In this document: positions 8,110 through 17,150 of the stretch, in pieces | Numbering within the stretch: the stretch's first letter is position 1 | How the letters are laid out: the number at the start of each line of letters is the position of its first letter | Assembly: GCF_043195105.1 (NCBI RefSeq) | Contig: NZ_JBAFWO010000003.1 | Length of the DNA stretch: 64,000 bases | Reading direction: 5' to 3' (one strand) | Source of the DNA: NCEH01 sp002257205 | Lineage (GTDB): Bacteria; Pseudomonadota; Alphaproteobacteria; Rhizobiales; Xanthobacteraceae | Position numbers and translations under genes: made by a program | The notes under the pieces: generated by a model | Told to the model about the DNA's origin: nothing | The model's database searches: none | The model's input: only the letters and a program-made list of their open reading frames with translations

Positions 8110-8991
8110 ATGACCATCTTGCTCGACACCGATCAGCTGCGAACCTTCGTCGCCATCGCCGAGACCGGCAGCTTCACGCGCGCGGCCGAAGTGGTTCACA
8201 AGACCCAGTCGGCGGTGTCCATGCAGATGAAGCGCCTGGAGGAGCGGGTCGGGCGGCCGGTGTTCGCCCGCGACGGACGCGCCTCGCGCCTGACGGACGA
8301 CGGCCAGCGCCTGCTGGACTATGCCCGGCGCATCGTGAAGCTCAATCTGGAAGCGGTGGCGAGCTTCGCCGATGCCACGCTGTCGGGCCGCGTCTGCCTG
8401 GGCGTGCCGGACGATTATGCGGATCGCTATCTGCCGGAAATCATGGCCCGCTTCTCGCGCACGCATCCTTCGGTGGAACTCACCGTCATCTGCGAGCCGA
8501 GCTGCGAACTGGTGGAGCGCATCAAGGCCGGCACGCTCGATCTCGCCATCATCACTTATACCGAGACCTCGGCCCGCGATTCGCAGGTGATCCGCCGCGA
8601 GCGGCTGCTCTGGGTCGGCTCCGCGCGGCATGCCGCCCATCTCGAAACCCCGGTGCCGCTCGCCCTCGGCCGCCCCACCTGCGTATGGCGGGACGCGGCG
8701 GTGACGCGTCTTGCCGCCTGCGGGCGCGCCCATCGCGTGCTCTATACCAGCCCCAATGCCGGTGCCGTCTCCGCCGCCGTCCTGGCGGGCCTCGCCATCA
8801 GCGTCTTTCCCGAATCGGCTTTGCGGCCGGGCATGCGCGTGCTCGGGCCGGCGGACGGCTACCCGCCCCTTCCGCCCTGCGACATCGCCTTGCTGCGCAA
8901 TCGCCACGAGCCGAACACGCTCGCCGACGCGCTCGCGCTCCACATCATCCAGGGGCTGGACAATGTCACCGAGTCCGACGCCGCCGAATAA
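8110..8991 (+). CDS. LysR family transcriptional regulator (LrhA-like)
   Basis: A 293-residue regulator. Residues 6-65 form the winged helix-turn-helix (LDTDQLRTFVAIAETGSFTR, then AAEVVHKTQSAVSMQMKRLE), and the rest is the type 2 periplasmic-binding-like sensor domain beginning around GRVCLGVPDDYADRYLPE. The form LLDTDQLRTFV and GVPDDYAD are typical of the LrhA/HexA branch, which controls motility or stress genes in enterobacteria; the ligand is unknown. It diverges from the DUF1127 gene across a 161-base, AT-richer region containing the short dyad TTCATCTGAA (8068-8077), so autoregulation and control of the neighbour are likely. Its stop codon is two bases from that of the convergent EamA gene. 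Confidence 0.93.
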   Translation: MTILLDTDQLRTFVAIAETGSFTRAAEVVHKTQSAVSMQMKRLEERVGRPVFARDGRASRLTDDGQRLLDYARRIVKLNLEAVASFADATLSGRVCLGVPDDYADRYLPEIMARFSRTHPSVELTVICEPSCELVERIKAGTLDLAIITYTETSARDSQVIRRERLLWVGSARHAAHLETPVPLALGRPTCVWRDAAVTRLAACGRAHRVLYTSPNAGAVSAAVLAGLAISVFPESALRPGMRVLGPADGYPPLPPCDIALLRNRHEPNTLADALALHIIQGLDNVTESDAAE

Positions 8992-8993
8992 CC

Positions 8994-9920
8994 TCAGCGC
9001 GCCGCCGCGCGGCCCTTGGTCAGCACCACCACATTGCCCGCGAGCACCAGGGCGACGCCGAGGCCGGCTTCCAGCGTCCAGTGATAGCCCTCGAACACGG
9101 TGGAGATGACGAGCGCCACCAGCGGAAACAGCACCGTGCCATAGCCCGCGCGGCTCGCGCCGATGCGGCGAATCAATTGCAGATAGATGGCGAAGCCGAG
9201 CAGGGTCGGCCCGACGATCAGATAGGCGAGCGCGCCGAGATAGCGCGGCGTCCATTCCACCTGGACCGGCGCGCCGGAGACCAGCGTCGCCAGAAAGAAC
9301 ACCAGGCACCCATAGGCCATGCCCCAGGCGGTGGCGGAAAACAGCGGCAGGCCGTGCCGCGAGACCACGCCGGTCAACAGGCTGCCGAGCGAGAACAGCA
9401 CCGTGCCGGCGATCGCGAGCGCGAGCGCGATGAGAACCGGCCCGTCGAAGCCGGTTTCCACAAGGCTCGGCTCGAACACCAAAGCAATGCCGCCCACGCC
9501 GAGCAAGGTGCCCACCAGGATGCGCGCGGTCAGGCGGGTGCCGAATATCGCCGCCGACAGAACCGGGATGCACACCGAGGCGAGCGAGAACACCACCGAC
9601 ATCACGCCGGATTTCAGATGGTAGCCGGCATAATAGAAGGTGAGGAAATTCAGCGAGAACAGGCACGCGCCGAGCCCGGCGAACAGCAGATGATCGCGCG
9701 GCCTAAAGGCGAGCCGGCCGCCGGAAAAGCCCACCGCCAGGAACATGATCGCCCCGGCGACGAGGAAGCGCAGCATGCCGGAGACCTCCGGCGCGACGAC
9801 GCCCAATTGCAGGCGCAGGGGTAGCCAGCCGGTGCCCCAGAGCAGCACGGTCGCGGCATAAAGCGTCGCCTCCACGGGGCCGAACACGGTCGGGGCGGCG
9901 GGAGGCGGAGGCGCGGCCAT
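8994..9920 (-). CDS. EamA family drug/metabolite exporter
   Basis: A 308-residue inner-membrane transporter of the DMT superfamily with two EamA repeats of five helices each. The first opens ATLYAATVLLWGTGWLPLRL; the second begins near GPVLIALALAIAGTVLFSLG and ends GLGVALVLAGNVVVLTKGR. Substrates of such proteins are often amino acids or other small metabolites, and none can be assigned here. The start at 9920 is chosen because the frame upstream is low-complexity; GGAG lies 11 bases upstream, rather far. It converges on the LysR gene with only two bases between the stop codons. Confidence 0.92.
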   Translation of the reverse strand: MAAPPPPAAPTVFGPVEATLYAATVLLWGTGWLPLRLQLGVVAPEVSGMLRFLVAGAIMFLAVGFSGGRLAFRPRDHLLFAGLGACLFSLNFLTFYYAGYHLKSGVMSVVFSLASVCIPVLSAAIFGTRLTARILVGTLLGVGGIALVFEPSLVETGFDGPVLIALALAIAGTVLFSLGSLLTGVVSRHGLPLFSATAWGMAYGCLVFFLATLVSGAPVQVEWTPRYLGALAYLIVGPTLLGFAIYLQLIRRIGASRAGYGTVLFPLVALVISTVFEGYHWTLEAGLGVALVLAGNVVVLTKGRAAAR

Positions 9921-10041
9921 TGAATTCCAAACTCCGGGAGATGGTCCGTTAGACCCCACCCGGACGCTGCGCGAACCACCCGCCCGCGCATGGCCGCCAT
10001 GCGCGAGGCACATATGTACCGCCGTACCCGGGTCGGTCGGC

Positions 10042-11412
10042 TCAGTAAGCGAGCGCCGTGAAGGCCGGCTCCACCGATTCGTTCCAGGGGCCGAGATAGA
10101 GGTCGCGCAGCTTTTCCGCCGGGGTCTTGCCGCTGGCGAGCACCTCCTTCAGCGGGGCGAGGAAGCGCGTCTCGTCGCGGCCCTGGCTGTCGAGATGCCG
10201 CCGCCGCTTCAGGCCGGCCTCGGAGAGGGCCACCATGTCGGCGGCGATATCGCGCACCTTGCGGCCGGCGATGCTGGCATCGAGCGCGAGGCGGGGCACG
10301 TCGTCGCGCAGCGCCTGCCGCTCGGCCTCGGTCCAATTCTTCACCAGGTCGAGCGCGGCATCGAGGCTGACGGAATCATACAGCACACCGGCCCACAGCG
10401 CCGGGAGGGCGCATAGTTCCGCCCACGGCCCCGCATCCGCCCCGCGCATCTCCAGAAAGCGCTTCAGCCGCACTTCGGGGAAGATGGTGGAGAGGTGATT
10501 GACCCAATCCGACAAGGTCGCGGTCTCGCCCGGCAGCGCGGGATGGCGCCCGGCGAGAAGATCGCGGAAGGAGGAGCCGGCAACATCGATGTAGGCATCG
10601 CCGCGCTTGACGAAATACATCGGCACATCAAGCGCATAGTCGACGTAACGCTCGAACCCCATACCGGTTTCGAAGGCGAAGGGCAGCATGCCGGCGCGCT
10701 GGTTGTCGGTGTCGCGCCAGATCTGTGAGCGGAATGAGAGAAAGCCGTTCAGCTTGCCTTCGGTAAAGGGGGAATTGGCGAACAAGGCGGTGGCGATGGG
10801 CTGGAGCGCGAGGCTCGCCCGCAGCTTGCGCACCATGTCCGCTTCCGAGGAATAATCCAAATTCACCTGGACGGTGCAGGTGCGGAACATCATGTCGAGG
10901 CCGAGCGTGCCGACCTTCGGCATGTAATTGGCCATGATCTTGTAACGGCCCTTGGGCATCACCGGGGTCTCGGCGCGGGTCCATTTCGGGCTCATGCCGA
11001 TGCCGAGAAAGCCGATGCCGAGGGGCTCGGCCACCTGGCGGACCTGCGTCAGGTGCGTGTTGATCTCCGAGCAGGTCTCGTGAATCGTCAGGAGCGGCGC
11101 GCCGGACAGCTCGAATTGCCCGCCCGGCTCCAGCGAGATGGCCCCGCCGCCGTCGGGGTCGGCAAGGCCGATCAAGGTCTCGCCTTCCAGGATCGGCTCC
11201 CAGCCGGAGAGCTTTTGCATGCCCTCCAGAACCGCCCGGATGCCCGCTTCCCCCTCATAGGGAACGGGTTCATGCCGGCCGAGGGTGAAGGGGATCTTCT
11301 CGTGCTCGGTGCCGAGCCGGAAGGCAGATTCCGGCTTGTTCCCCTGTTCGATCCAGGCGACCAACGCGTCGCGGGATTGGATCGGGGTCGCATCCAGCAT
11401 ATCGCGAGCCAT
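10042..11412 (-). CDS. gshA: glutamate-cysteine ligase, plant/alphaproteobacterial type
   Basis: A 456-residue enzyme that joins glutamate to cysteine using ATP, the first step of glutathione synthesis. It belongs to the GCS2/plant-type branch, recognised by FRLGTEHEKIPFTL near the N-terminus, GRYKIMANYMPKVGTLGLDMM, the metal- and substrate-binding TCTVQVNLDYSSE segment, and LKRFLEMRGADAGPW towards the C-terminus. Length is as expected for the family. The start gives MARDMLDATPIQSRDALV, in line with relatives. The product feeds glutathione to glutathione reductase, whose gene lies at 52675-54036. No gshB is in the window. Confidence 0.96.
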   Translation of the reverse strand: MARDMLDATPIQSRDALVAWIEQGNKPESAFRLGTEHEKIPFTLGRHEPVPYEGEAGIRAVLEGMQKLSGWEPILEGETLIGLADPDGGGAISLEPGGQFELSGAPLLTIHETCSEINTHLTQVRQVAEPLGIGFLGIGMSPKWTRAETPVMPKGRYKIMANYMPKVGTLGLDMMFRTCTVQVNLDYSSEADMVRKLRASLALQPIATALFANSPFTEGKLNGFLSFRSQIWRDTDNQRAGMLPFAFETGMGFERYVDYALDVPMYFVKRGDAYIDVAGSSFRDLLAGRHPALPGETATLSDWVNHLSTIFPEVRLKRFLEMRGADAGPWAELCALPALWAGVLYDSVSLDAALDLVKNWTEAERQALRDDVPRLALDASIAGRKVRDIAADMVALSEAGLKRRRHLDSQGRDETRFLAPLKEVLASGKTPAEKLRDLYLGPWNESVEPAFTALAY

Positions 11413-11664
11413 GCGCGCATTTTCCCTGGCACGACCGGGAATGGGCACAAGATCCCCTCGCCGGAATGCGTACCGCGTAAAGAGGTTGGATCATGCCGCG
11501 CACCGGCGCTGCGGCGCTGGCGGGGCATGGTCGAGAACGGGCGCGCGAACATACACGGCGCCCACGCCACCGCAAACAATCCGATGCGCGCGGGTTTCAA
11601 ACGCGCCTTATGGTCGCGCTCAAGCTGCTTGCGCCCGCCGTGCACGGCCTTCGCACCAGCGCCC

Positions 11665-12729
11665 TCAGGCCGGCGGCGTGCCGTTTCCGGAACCTTCTTG
11701 CCCAGAAACCTCTTCCACGGCCGCGCCCTGCCCCGCCGGACCGGCAAGCGCCTCGCGCCGCCAGACCGCGAACACCACCACCGTCAGCGGCGTCGCCAGC
11801 AGCACGCCGAGCGGTCCGAGCAATGTGCCGAACGCCACCACCGCGAACAGGCTGACCGCCGGGGGGATGGAAACCATCTCCTGCTGCAACAGCGGGGAAA
11901 TGACATTGCCTTCCAGTTGCTGCACCACCACGAACAGAGCGAGCGTCCAGGCCGCCTCCTCATAGCCCACGGTGAAGGCGAGCAGCAACGCCGGCACCGC
12001 CGACACAACCGGACCGATCATGGGAACAAATTCCGCGAGCCCGGTGAACAGGCCGAGCGCGAACGCTGAAGGTATGCCGATGATCGACAGGCCGACGCCA
12101 CTCAGCACGCCCACCAGAATCATCGCCAGGAGCTGCGCCTTAAGGAAATTGCGCAGGCCGAGATTCGCCCGGTCCAGCGCGGTGTCGACCTGCAGCCGCC
12201 AGTCTTCCGGGAACACGAGGAGAATGCCCCGGCGGTACAGATGCGGCTGGATGGCGAGATAAATGCCGCCGACCACCACCAGGAACAGGCCGAGGAAAAC
12301 GTTGGCGACATTGCTGGTGAAGCCGCGCAGCGCGGTCAGCACCGTCGTGCCCGACGGCACCGCATTTTCCGCGCGGCGAATCAGATCGTCGGTCAGGCCC
12401 TGCAATCCGAAGCGGTCCCGGAACTCTGCCCAGGCCTCGGGCAGGCGCTGCACCAGTTCAATCACCTGAGCACGGATGAGGCTGCCAAAGAGATAGAGCG
12501 TGAGCCCGATGACTATGGCGACCAGAAGCGCGGCCACCGCGAGCGCGCCCCGTTGCGGCAGCCGGGTGGCGCGCGCGATCGGCTCGGCCAGGGCATGCAG
12601 CGCGACCGCGATCAGCACTGCCGCAAAGATCAGCAGGATGAGATCGGACACCAGCCAGGCGACCAGGAAGCCGGTGGCAACGAGGCAGCCCACAGCCACC
12701 CCGCGCGCCACGCGTGTTTCAAAGCCCAT
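11665..12729 (-). CDS. AI-2E family transporter (PerM/YdiK family permease)
   Basis: A 354-residue inner-membrane protein of the AI-2E transporter superfamily, expected to have seven or eight helices. Characteristic segments are the paired N-terminal helices (VAVGCLVATGFLVAWLVSDL, then LIFAAVLIAVALHAL), the signature GLAEFVPMIGPVVSAVPALLLA near residue 255, and QQLEGNVISPLLQQ followed by LLGPLGVLLATPLTVVV. Members have been linked to autoinducer-2 export, sodium/proton exchange or simply unknown substrates, so no substrate is named. The start at 12729 begins at the first hydrophobic-flanked Met; the open frame further upstream has no membrane character. Confidence 0.92.
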   Translation of the reverse strand: MGFETRVARGVAVGCLVATGFLVAWLVSDLILLIFAAVLIAVALHALAEPIARATRLPQRGALAVAALLVAIVIGLTLYLFGSLIRAQVIELVQRLPEAWAEFRDRFGLQGLTDDLIRRAENAVPSGTTVLTALRGFTSNVANVFLGLFLVVVGGIYLAIQPHLYRRGILLVFPEDWRLQVDTALDRANLGLRNFLKAQLLAMILVGVLSGVGLSIIGIPSAFALGLFTGLAEFVPMIGPVVSAVPALLLAFTVGYEEAAWTLALFVVVQQLEGNVISPLLQQEMVSIPPAVSLFAVVAFGTLLGPLGVLLATPLTVVVFAVWRREALAGPAGQGAAVEEVSGQEGSGNGTPPA

Positions 12730-12909
12730 ATGCGGTGTCCATCTGCGGCGTCCTTCCCTCGGCGGCGCTATGCCTCTCGCTTCCGCAACGCCGCTGGCCG
12801 TGGGGTGTTCCCGCAGCATCCTACCCCACCGCGCCGCCGCCCCGTGGAGCATTTCGGCGCAGCGCGCGGCGCCATCCGCGCTCGGGCCTGAGCACTCTGG
12901 CCTGCGCAC

Positions 12910-14562
12910 TCAGGCCTGGGCGTGCTTGCGCCGCTCCTCCTCCACCAGTTCCTTCTTGGAAAGCTTGCCCACCAGGGTCTTGGGCAGGGTGTCGCGGATC
13001 TCCACGTCCTTCGGCATTTCGATCTTCGAAACTTGCTCGGCCAGGAAGGCGAGCAATTCCTCGGGCGTCGCGTGCGCCTCCGCGCGCAGGGTCACGAAGG
13101 CCTTGGGGCTCTGGCCGCGATATTTGTCCGGCACGCCGATCACCACGCATTCCGCCACCGCCGGGTGCAGATAGAGCGCTTCCTCGATCATCCGCGGATA
13201 AACATTATATCCGCCGCACAGGATCACGTCCTTGATGCGGTCCACCAGGAACAGATAGCCGTCGGCATCCAGATAGCCGACATCGCCGGTGCGGAACGCG
13301 CCGTCCACGAACGCGTGGGCGGTTTCCTCCGGCCGGTTCCAATAGCCTGCCATCACCTGCGGGCCGCGTGCGCAGACCTCGCCCTTTTCTCCCAGTGGAA
13401 CCAAGCGGGTGGGATCGGCGAGATCGCGAATCTCGATCTGCGTGCCGGGAACCGCGGTGCCGACCGACCCGTCCTTGATGACGCCGAGCGGCGGATTGGC
13501 GGTGAGCACCGGTGCGGTCTCGCTCAGCCCATAGCCCTCCACCAGCTTGCAGCCGCTCAGTTCCTCGAAGCGGTGGCGCACCTCGCCCGGCAAGGGCGCG
13601 CCGCCGGAAATGCACAGCCGCAGCGAGGACAAATCATATTTGGCGAGGTCCGGCGCATTATTGATCGCCGTGTAGATGGTCGGCACGCCGGGAAACAGGG
13701 TCGGCTTCTGCGCGGCGATGGTGGCCAGCAGGTCGCCGAGATGGAAGCGCGGCACGAGGATGATTTCCGATCCGGCGGCGATGGGAATGTTCATCACCGT
13801 GGTCATGGCGAATACGTGGAACAGCGGCAGCACACCGAGCACCCGCTCGCCGCCGACTTCCAGGCAATTGACGTGCGCCATCACCTGGCGCGCATTGGCG
13901 ACCACATTCGCATGGGTCAGCATTGCGCCCTTGGGAATGCCCGTGGTGCCGCCGGTATATTGCAGCACCGCGACATCGCGCAGCGGATCGACCGAGATCG
14001 GCGCCGGCCGGCCGACATCGCGCACTAGGTCCTGATAGCGGATATGGCGGCCATCCTCGCGGGAAAATTCCGCCAGGTCCTTGCGCCGCAGCAGCGGAAA
14101 CAGCAGCCCCTTCAACCAGGGCAGAACCTGTGCGAACGGACAGACGATGATCGACTTCAGACCGGCTTCCGCGGCGACGGCGGCGACGCGGGAATGGATC
14201 ACCTTCAGGTCCGGGACCACCATGATCGTGGTGCCGGAATCGCGGATCTGGTTGGCCAGCTCCCGCTCCACGTAAAGCGGGCTGAAATTCACCACGATGC
14301 CGCCGGCGCGCAGGATCGCGTAATAGAAGATCACCGAATACGGCGTATTGGGCAGGCACAGGCCGACCCGCGTCTCCTTGCGCACGCCGAGGCGCTGGAG
14401 CCCGGCGGCGGCGGCATCGACCATCGCGCCCAGCTGGGCATAGGTCCATTTGCGGCCCATGAAATTCATGGCCGGGCGCGCCCCATGCTCGGCCACGCTG
14501 ACGTCCAGCAGGTCGTTCACCGGCGCTGCCGCGATGCCTGCGTCCTGATTGCGATCAAGCAT
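12910..14562 (-). CDS. fadD: long-chain fatty acid-CoA ligase
   Basis: A 550-residue member of the AMP-forming ligase (ANL) superfamily that activates fatty acids to acyl-CoA. Motifs are intact: the P-loop YTGGTTGIPKGA at 202-213, GYGLSETAP, TGDVGYLDADGYLFLVDR and KDVILCGGYNVYP, then the C-terminal lysine motif around SKIEMPKDVEI...PKTLVGKLSKKEL. A purine-rich GAGGGGAAACAGAG precedes the start. It lies downstream of fadL in the same direction (160 bases), and next to the beta-oxidation operon, which fits uptake by FadL followed by activation by FadD. Exact chain-length preference cannot be read. Confidence 0.95.
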   Translation of the reverse strand: MLDRNQDAGIAAAPVNDLLDVSVAEHGARPAMNFMGRKWTYAQLGAMVDAAAAGLQRLGVRKETRVGLCLPNTPYSVIFYYAILRAGGIVVNFSPLYVERELANQIRDSGTTIMVVPDLKVIHSRVAAVAAEAGLKSIIVCPFAQVLPWLKGLLFPLLRRKDLAEFSREDGRHIRYQDLVRDVGRPAPISVDPLRDVAVLQYTGGTTGIPKGAMLTHANVVANARQVMAHVNCLEVGGERVLGVLPLFHVFAMTTVMNIPIAAGSEIILVPRFHLGDLLATIAAQKPTLFPGVPTIYTAINNAPDLAKYDLSSLRLCISGGAPLPGEVRHRFEELSGCKLVEGYGLSETAPVLTANPPLGVIKDGSVGTAVPGTQIEIRDLADPTRLVPLGEKGEVCARGPQVMAGYWNRPEETAHAFVDGAFRTGDVGYLDADGYLFLVDRIKDVILCGGYNVYPRMIEEALYLHPAVAECVVIGVPDKYRGQSPKAFVTLRAEAHATPEELLAFLAEQVSKIEMPKDVEIRDTLPKTLVGKLSKKELVEEERRKHAQA

Positions 14563-14722
14563 CTCTGTTTCCCCTCTCGATGGAGGCGCACTTCGCCGTG
14601 TGACACGGCGCCGGCCTCTCTTGCTTGCGGGGCGCCTGAAGGTGCCACCGCGCGCATCATGGGGCGCAATTGCGCCGGGAAAGCGAAGCCTGGTACGCTT
14701 TCCCGGCCGCGCCCCGCTCACC

Positions 14723-16057
14723 TCACTTGGTGATGAGGGCGGTCTTCACCGGCACAGAGTCGAAGCGGTAGCGCACGCCGACCGACACGATATCCACATA
14801 GGCGTTATTCACTTCGGCGACCAGCACGCCACGGGTGAGATTGGCCGTATCAAGCGGGGACAGGTTGATCGGGCCGCTGTCACCGAAGATGTGAGTATAG
14901 GCGAGATCAATGCTGAGATTATCCGTCCACGCATAGGTCAGACCTCCGGAGAGCCAAAGGCGATTGCTGTCCGGCAGGCGCGGGGTGCGGTATTCGTCGG
15001 TGACAGGGGAAATTTCATAAGCAAGACCGGCGCGTAGGGTCAGCTTGGGGTCCCACTGATATTCGACGCCGCCGGAGAAGAACCATCCATCCTGCCAATG
15101 CAGCGACAGGATCGAGGGAGCAGAGGGGACCGCGCTGTTCGGCTGGATGACCAGCTGCTGAAGGTTGGACCAGTTGGTCCATTCAACCGTTCCGAGCACG
15201 GTCCAGCGCGGATCGAGCTGCGAGCGCAAGCTGGCGGTGATCTGGTCCGGCAGGTTCAGGCCGGCGGTCGCGGGCGCCTGACCGGCGATCGTGCCGATGG
15301 GCAGAGACGAGGTGACGGAGCCGCTGAGATTCTGGTCGACGGCCGAGCGATAGCCGATGCCGAGCGTGGTGCCGGGGCGCAAGGTAAACAGGGCGCCGAG
15401 GGTGAAGCCGACGCCGAAATCGTCGCCGTTCACTTCGGCGGAACCCTGAAGATAGGACGGCGCGCCGGTGAGGATCTGCGCCTGGTTCAGCTTGGCGTCG
15501 ATGTAATTGATCACGACACCGCCACCGAGGGTCAGCCAGTCGTTGACCCTATAGGCCACCGATGTGGTGGCGTTCATGTCGAAGATGCGGCTGTAGCAGC
15601 CATAATAACGGCCGGACCAGTTGCACGGCGCGTCGGTGATGAGGCCGTAGGGCGAGGTCACGGCGAGGCCCACCGCCCAGCGATCCCACGCATAGCTGAT
15701 ATAGCTGGTGGGGAGCGTGCCATTGTCGACGATATCGCCGACGCCCACATTTCCCAGATTGGTGCCGAGCGCGCTGCGGGCGCCGATCACGTCGATCGAG
15801 GCATGGGGGGCGATATAGGTGACATTGCCTTCCACCGAGAGGCCGGGGGCAAAGCCCATGGCCGCCGGGTTCCAATACATGGAGGCAAGGCCCGCCCCGC
15901 CCGCGGCGTTACCGGCGAACGATGTGCCCTGATAATAGGCGCTTTGCTCGCGCAGGCCGAACCCGCCCGCCGAGGCGGTTGAAGCGCCCCCCAGCAACAA
16001 GGCCGGCATCATCAAGGCGGCGGTACCGGTGCAGGCGATAGCGTGACGTTTGGACAT
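14723..16057 (-). CDS. fadL: outer-membrane fatty acid transporter, OmpP1/FadL/TodX family
   Basis: A 444-residue outer-membrane beta-barrel. Residues 1-30 are a signal peptide ending TASA, and the mature end starts GGFGLREQSAYYQGTSFAG, the conserved FadL N-terminal plug, followed by MYWNPAAMGF with the family NPA motif. Alternating hydrophobic strands and a C-terminal aromatic-containing strand (VGVRYRFD) complete the barrel. FadL proteins pass long-chain fatty acids or other hydrophobic compounds across the outer membrane. The adjacent fadD and MerR/beta-oxidation genes support a fatty acid role. Its upstream region shares an 11-base motif with the promoter region of the divergent merR gene. 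Confidence 0.93.
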   Translation of the reverse strand: MSKRHAIACTGTAALMMPALLLGGASTASAGGFGLREQSAYYQGTSFAGNAAGGAGLASMYWNPAAMGFAPGLSVEGNVTYIAPHASIDVIGARSALGTNLGNVGVGDIVDNGTLPTSYISYAWDRWAVGLAVTSPYGLITDAPCNWSGRYYGCYSRIFDMNATTSVAYRVNDWLTLGGGVVINYIDAKLNQAQILTGAPSYLQGSAEVNGDDFGVGFTLGALFTLRPGTTLGIGYRSAVDQNLSGSVTSSLPIGTIAGQAPATAGLNLPDQITASLRSQLDPRWTVLGTVEWTNWSNLQQLVIQPNSAVPSAPSILSLHWQDGWFFSGGVEYQWDPKLTLRAGLAYEISPVTDEYRTPRLPDSNRLWLSGGLTYAWTDNLSIDLAYTHIFGDSGPINLSPLDTANLTRGVLVAEVNNAYVDIVSVGVRYRFDSVPVKTALITK

Positions 16058-16108
16058 GATGCCCCCTAAGGTTGCGTTTCCGACAGGCATCCCGTCTTTG
16101 TGCGGCGC

Positions 16109-16140
16109 ACGTATCAGTGCTTGCGATGCCCTATACGTCA
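16109..16140 (-). promoter_or_regulatory. fadL upstream dyad and shared TGACGTATAGG motif
   Basis: ACGTAT (16109-16114) and ATACGT (16133-16138) form an inverted repeat with an 18-base centre. Read towards fadL, the distal arm belongs to TGACGTATAGG (16130-16140), which recurs before merR. A long-spaced dyad is what MerR-family regulators often bind, but the -10 element here is weak, so the role as an operator is inferred. Confidence 0.4.
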
Positions 16141-16489
16141 ACAAAGATGCCTATTCGGCTGGCAGCGTCAACCGGACTATCGCCCTATGATGTCCGAAAA
16201 TGACTTTAACCACCCTTCTGTGGCAGACGTGCAACGTCTCCGAGATAGATGTCTCCTTCTGAACTATTGAATTCCGATCGGATCGATAGTGATACGACAG
16301 CTGGATTGACCTTTTTCCACTGGAAGAGGGTGCCTGGCACAGGTTGAGTCATTGTGCATCGCCCTGATGAGCGATCCGAATCTTTCGCATCGCAATATTG
16401 GCATAAAGCTCACCAAACCCATGTCTTCCGGGCCGCGCGGGCAGGGGCTTGCGCCCAAGGTTAAAGCATGTATCCTGCCGTTCGTTGGA

Positions 16490-16500
16490 TGACGTATAGG
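16490..16500 (+). promoter_or_regulatory. merR upstream copy of TGACGTATAGG
   Basis: The 11-mer TGACGTATAGG is repeated exactly in the same orientation relative to its gene as at fadL. It ends 13 bases before the merR GTG start codon, a position suited to autorepression. No inverted partner arm is evident on this side. Confidence 0.4.
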
Positions 16501-16513
16501 TAAGGGTGCGACA

Positions 16514-16945
16514 GTGGTAGTTAAGCGCGGCGCCTCCGGTGCCATAACCGACACATTCTTCACCGTGACCGAGCTGGCGCGCGATCTCGCCGTCACGGCC
16601 CGCACCATCCGCTTCTACGAGGACAAGGGGCTCATCACGCCCCGCCGTGCCGGCAATATCCGCGTCTATACCAAGCGCGATCGGGCGCGAATGGCGCTGA
16701 TCCTGCGCGGCAAGCGGCTCGGCTTCAGCCTGCGGGAAATCAAGGATTACCTTGACCTGTACGATGTCGATCCGACCCAGATCGAGCAGATCCGCCTGCT
16801 GCTGAAGCAGGTGCGCACGCGCCTGGAGATGCTCGAGGACCAGCGCCTGGCGCTGGAGGAAACCATCGTCGAGCTGAAGGAGATCGAGGCGCAGACCGAG
16901 GAGGCCCTGAAGCAGGAAGTCGCCTCCAAGCGCATCGCTGGCTGA
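16514..16945 (+). CDS. MerR family transcriptional regulator of the fatty-acid/acyl-CoA block
   Basis: A 143-residue regulator. Residues about 15-85 are the MerR winged helix-turn-helix (FTVTELARDLAVTARTIRFY, EDKGLITP, IRVYTKRDRARM), followed by GFSLREIKDYLDLY and a long C-terminal coiled coil (about 95-137) for dimerisation. There is no cysteine metal-binding loop, so a metal sensor is unlikely; the form resembles LiuR-type regulators that control branched-chain amino acid or fatty acid catabolism. The GTG start is supported by AAGGG seven bases upstream. It sits between divergent fadL and the co-directional thiolase operon, so both are probable targets. Its effector is likely an acyl-CoA, by inference. 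Confidence 0.9.
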   Translation: MVVKRGASGAITDTFFTVTELARDLAVTARTIRFYEDKGLITPRRAGNIRVYTKRDRARMALILRGKRLGFSLREIKDYLDLYDVDPTQIEQIRLLLKQVRTRLEMLEDQRLALEETIVELKEIEAQTEEALKQEVASKRIAG

Positions 16946-16974
16946 GGCACCGCGCTCCGTCCCGGTGCCTCAGC
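16941..16974 (+). terminator. strong hairpin overlapping the merR stop codon
   Basis: Arms GCTGAGGCACCG (16941-16952) and CGGTGCCTCAGC (16963-16974) pair perfectly over 12 bases around a 10-base loop. The left arm contains the merR TGA. No T tract follows, so it may be a weak or factor-assisted terminator, or protect the mRNA end. Confidence 0.55.
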
Positions 16975-17150
16975 CCGGGCGCGCCATTGCGGGTCCCTGC
17001 CCGCGCGCCGCAAATGTCAGCGGGCGTCTATCGGGCGTCATGAATGGCGCGCCATGATCGGGCAGACCCGCCGCTGGTCGCTTTCGCACGAAACGCCCTG
17101 GCACCAGTTCAAATATTGAATGTGTGCGACGATTTATTTGATGCCATACG

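Larger units (their letters stand above)
16058..16513. other. 456-base fadL-merR divergent intergenic region
   Basis: No gene is supported. The region is AT-richer than its surroundings and rich in dyads: AGACGT-GCA-ACGTCT at 16225-16239, CCGATCGG at 16274-16281, and the two TGACGTATAGG sites described separately. It must hold the promoters of both fadL and merR. Confidence 0.5.
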
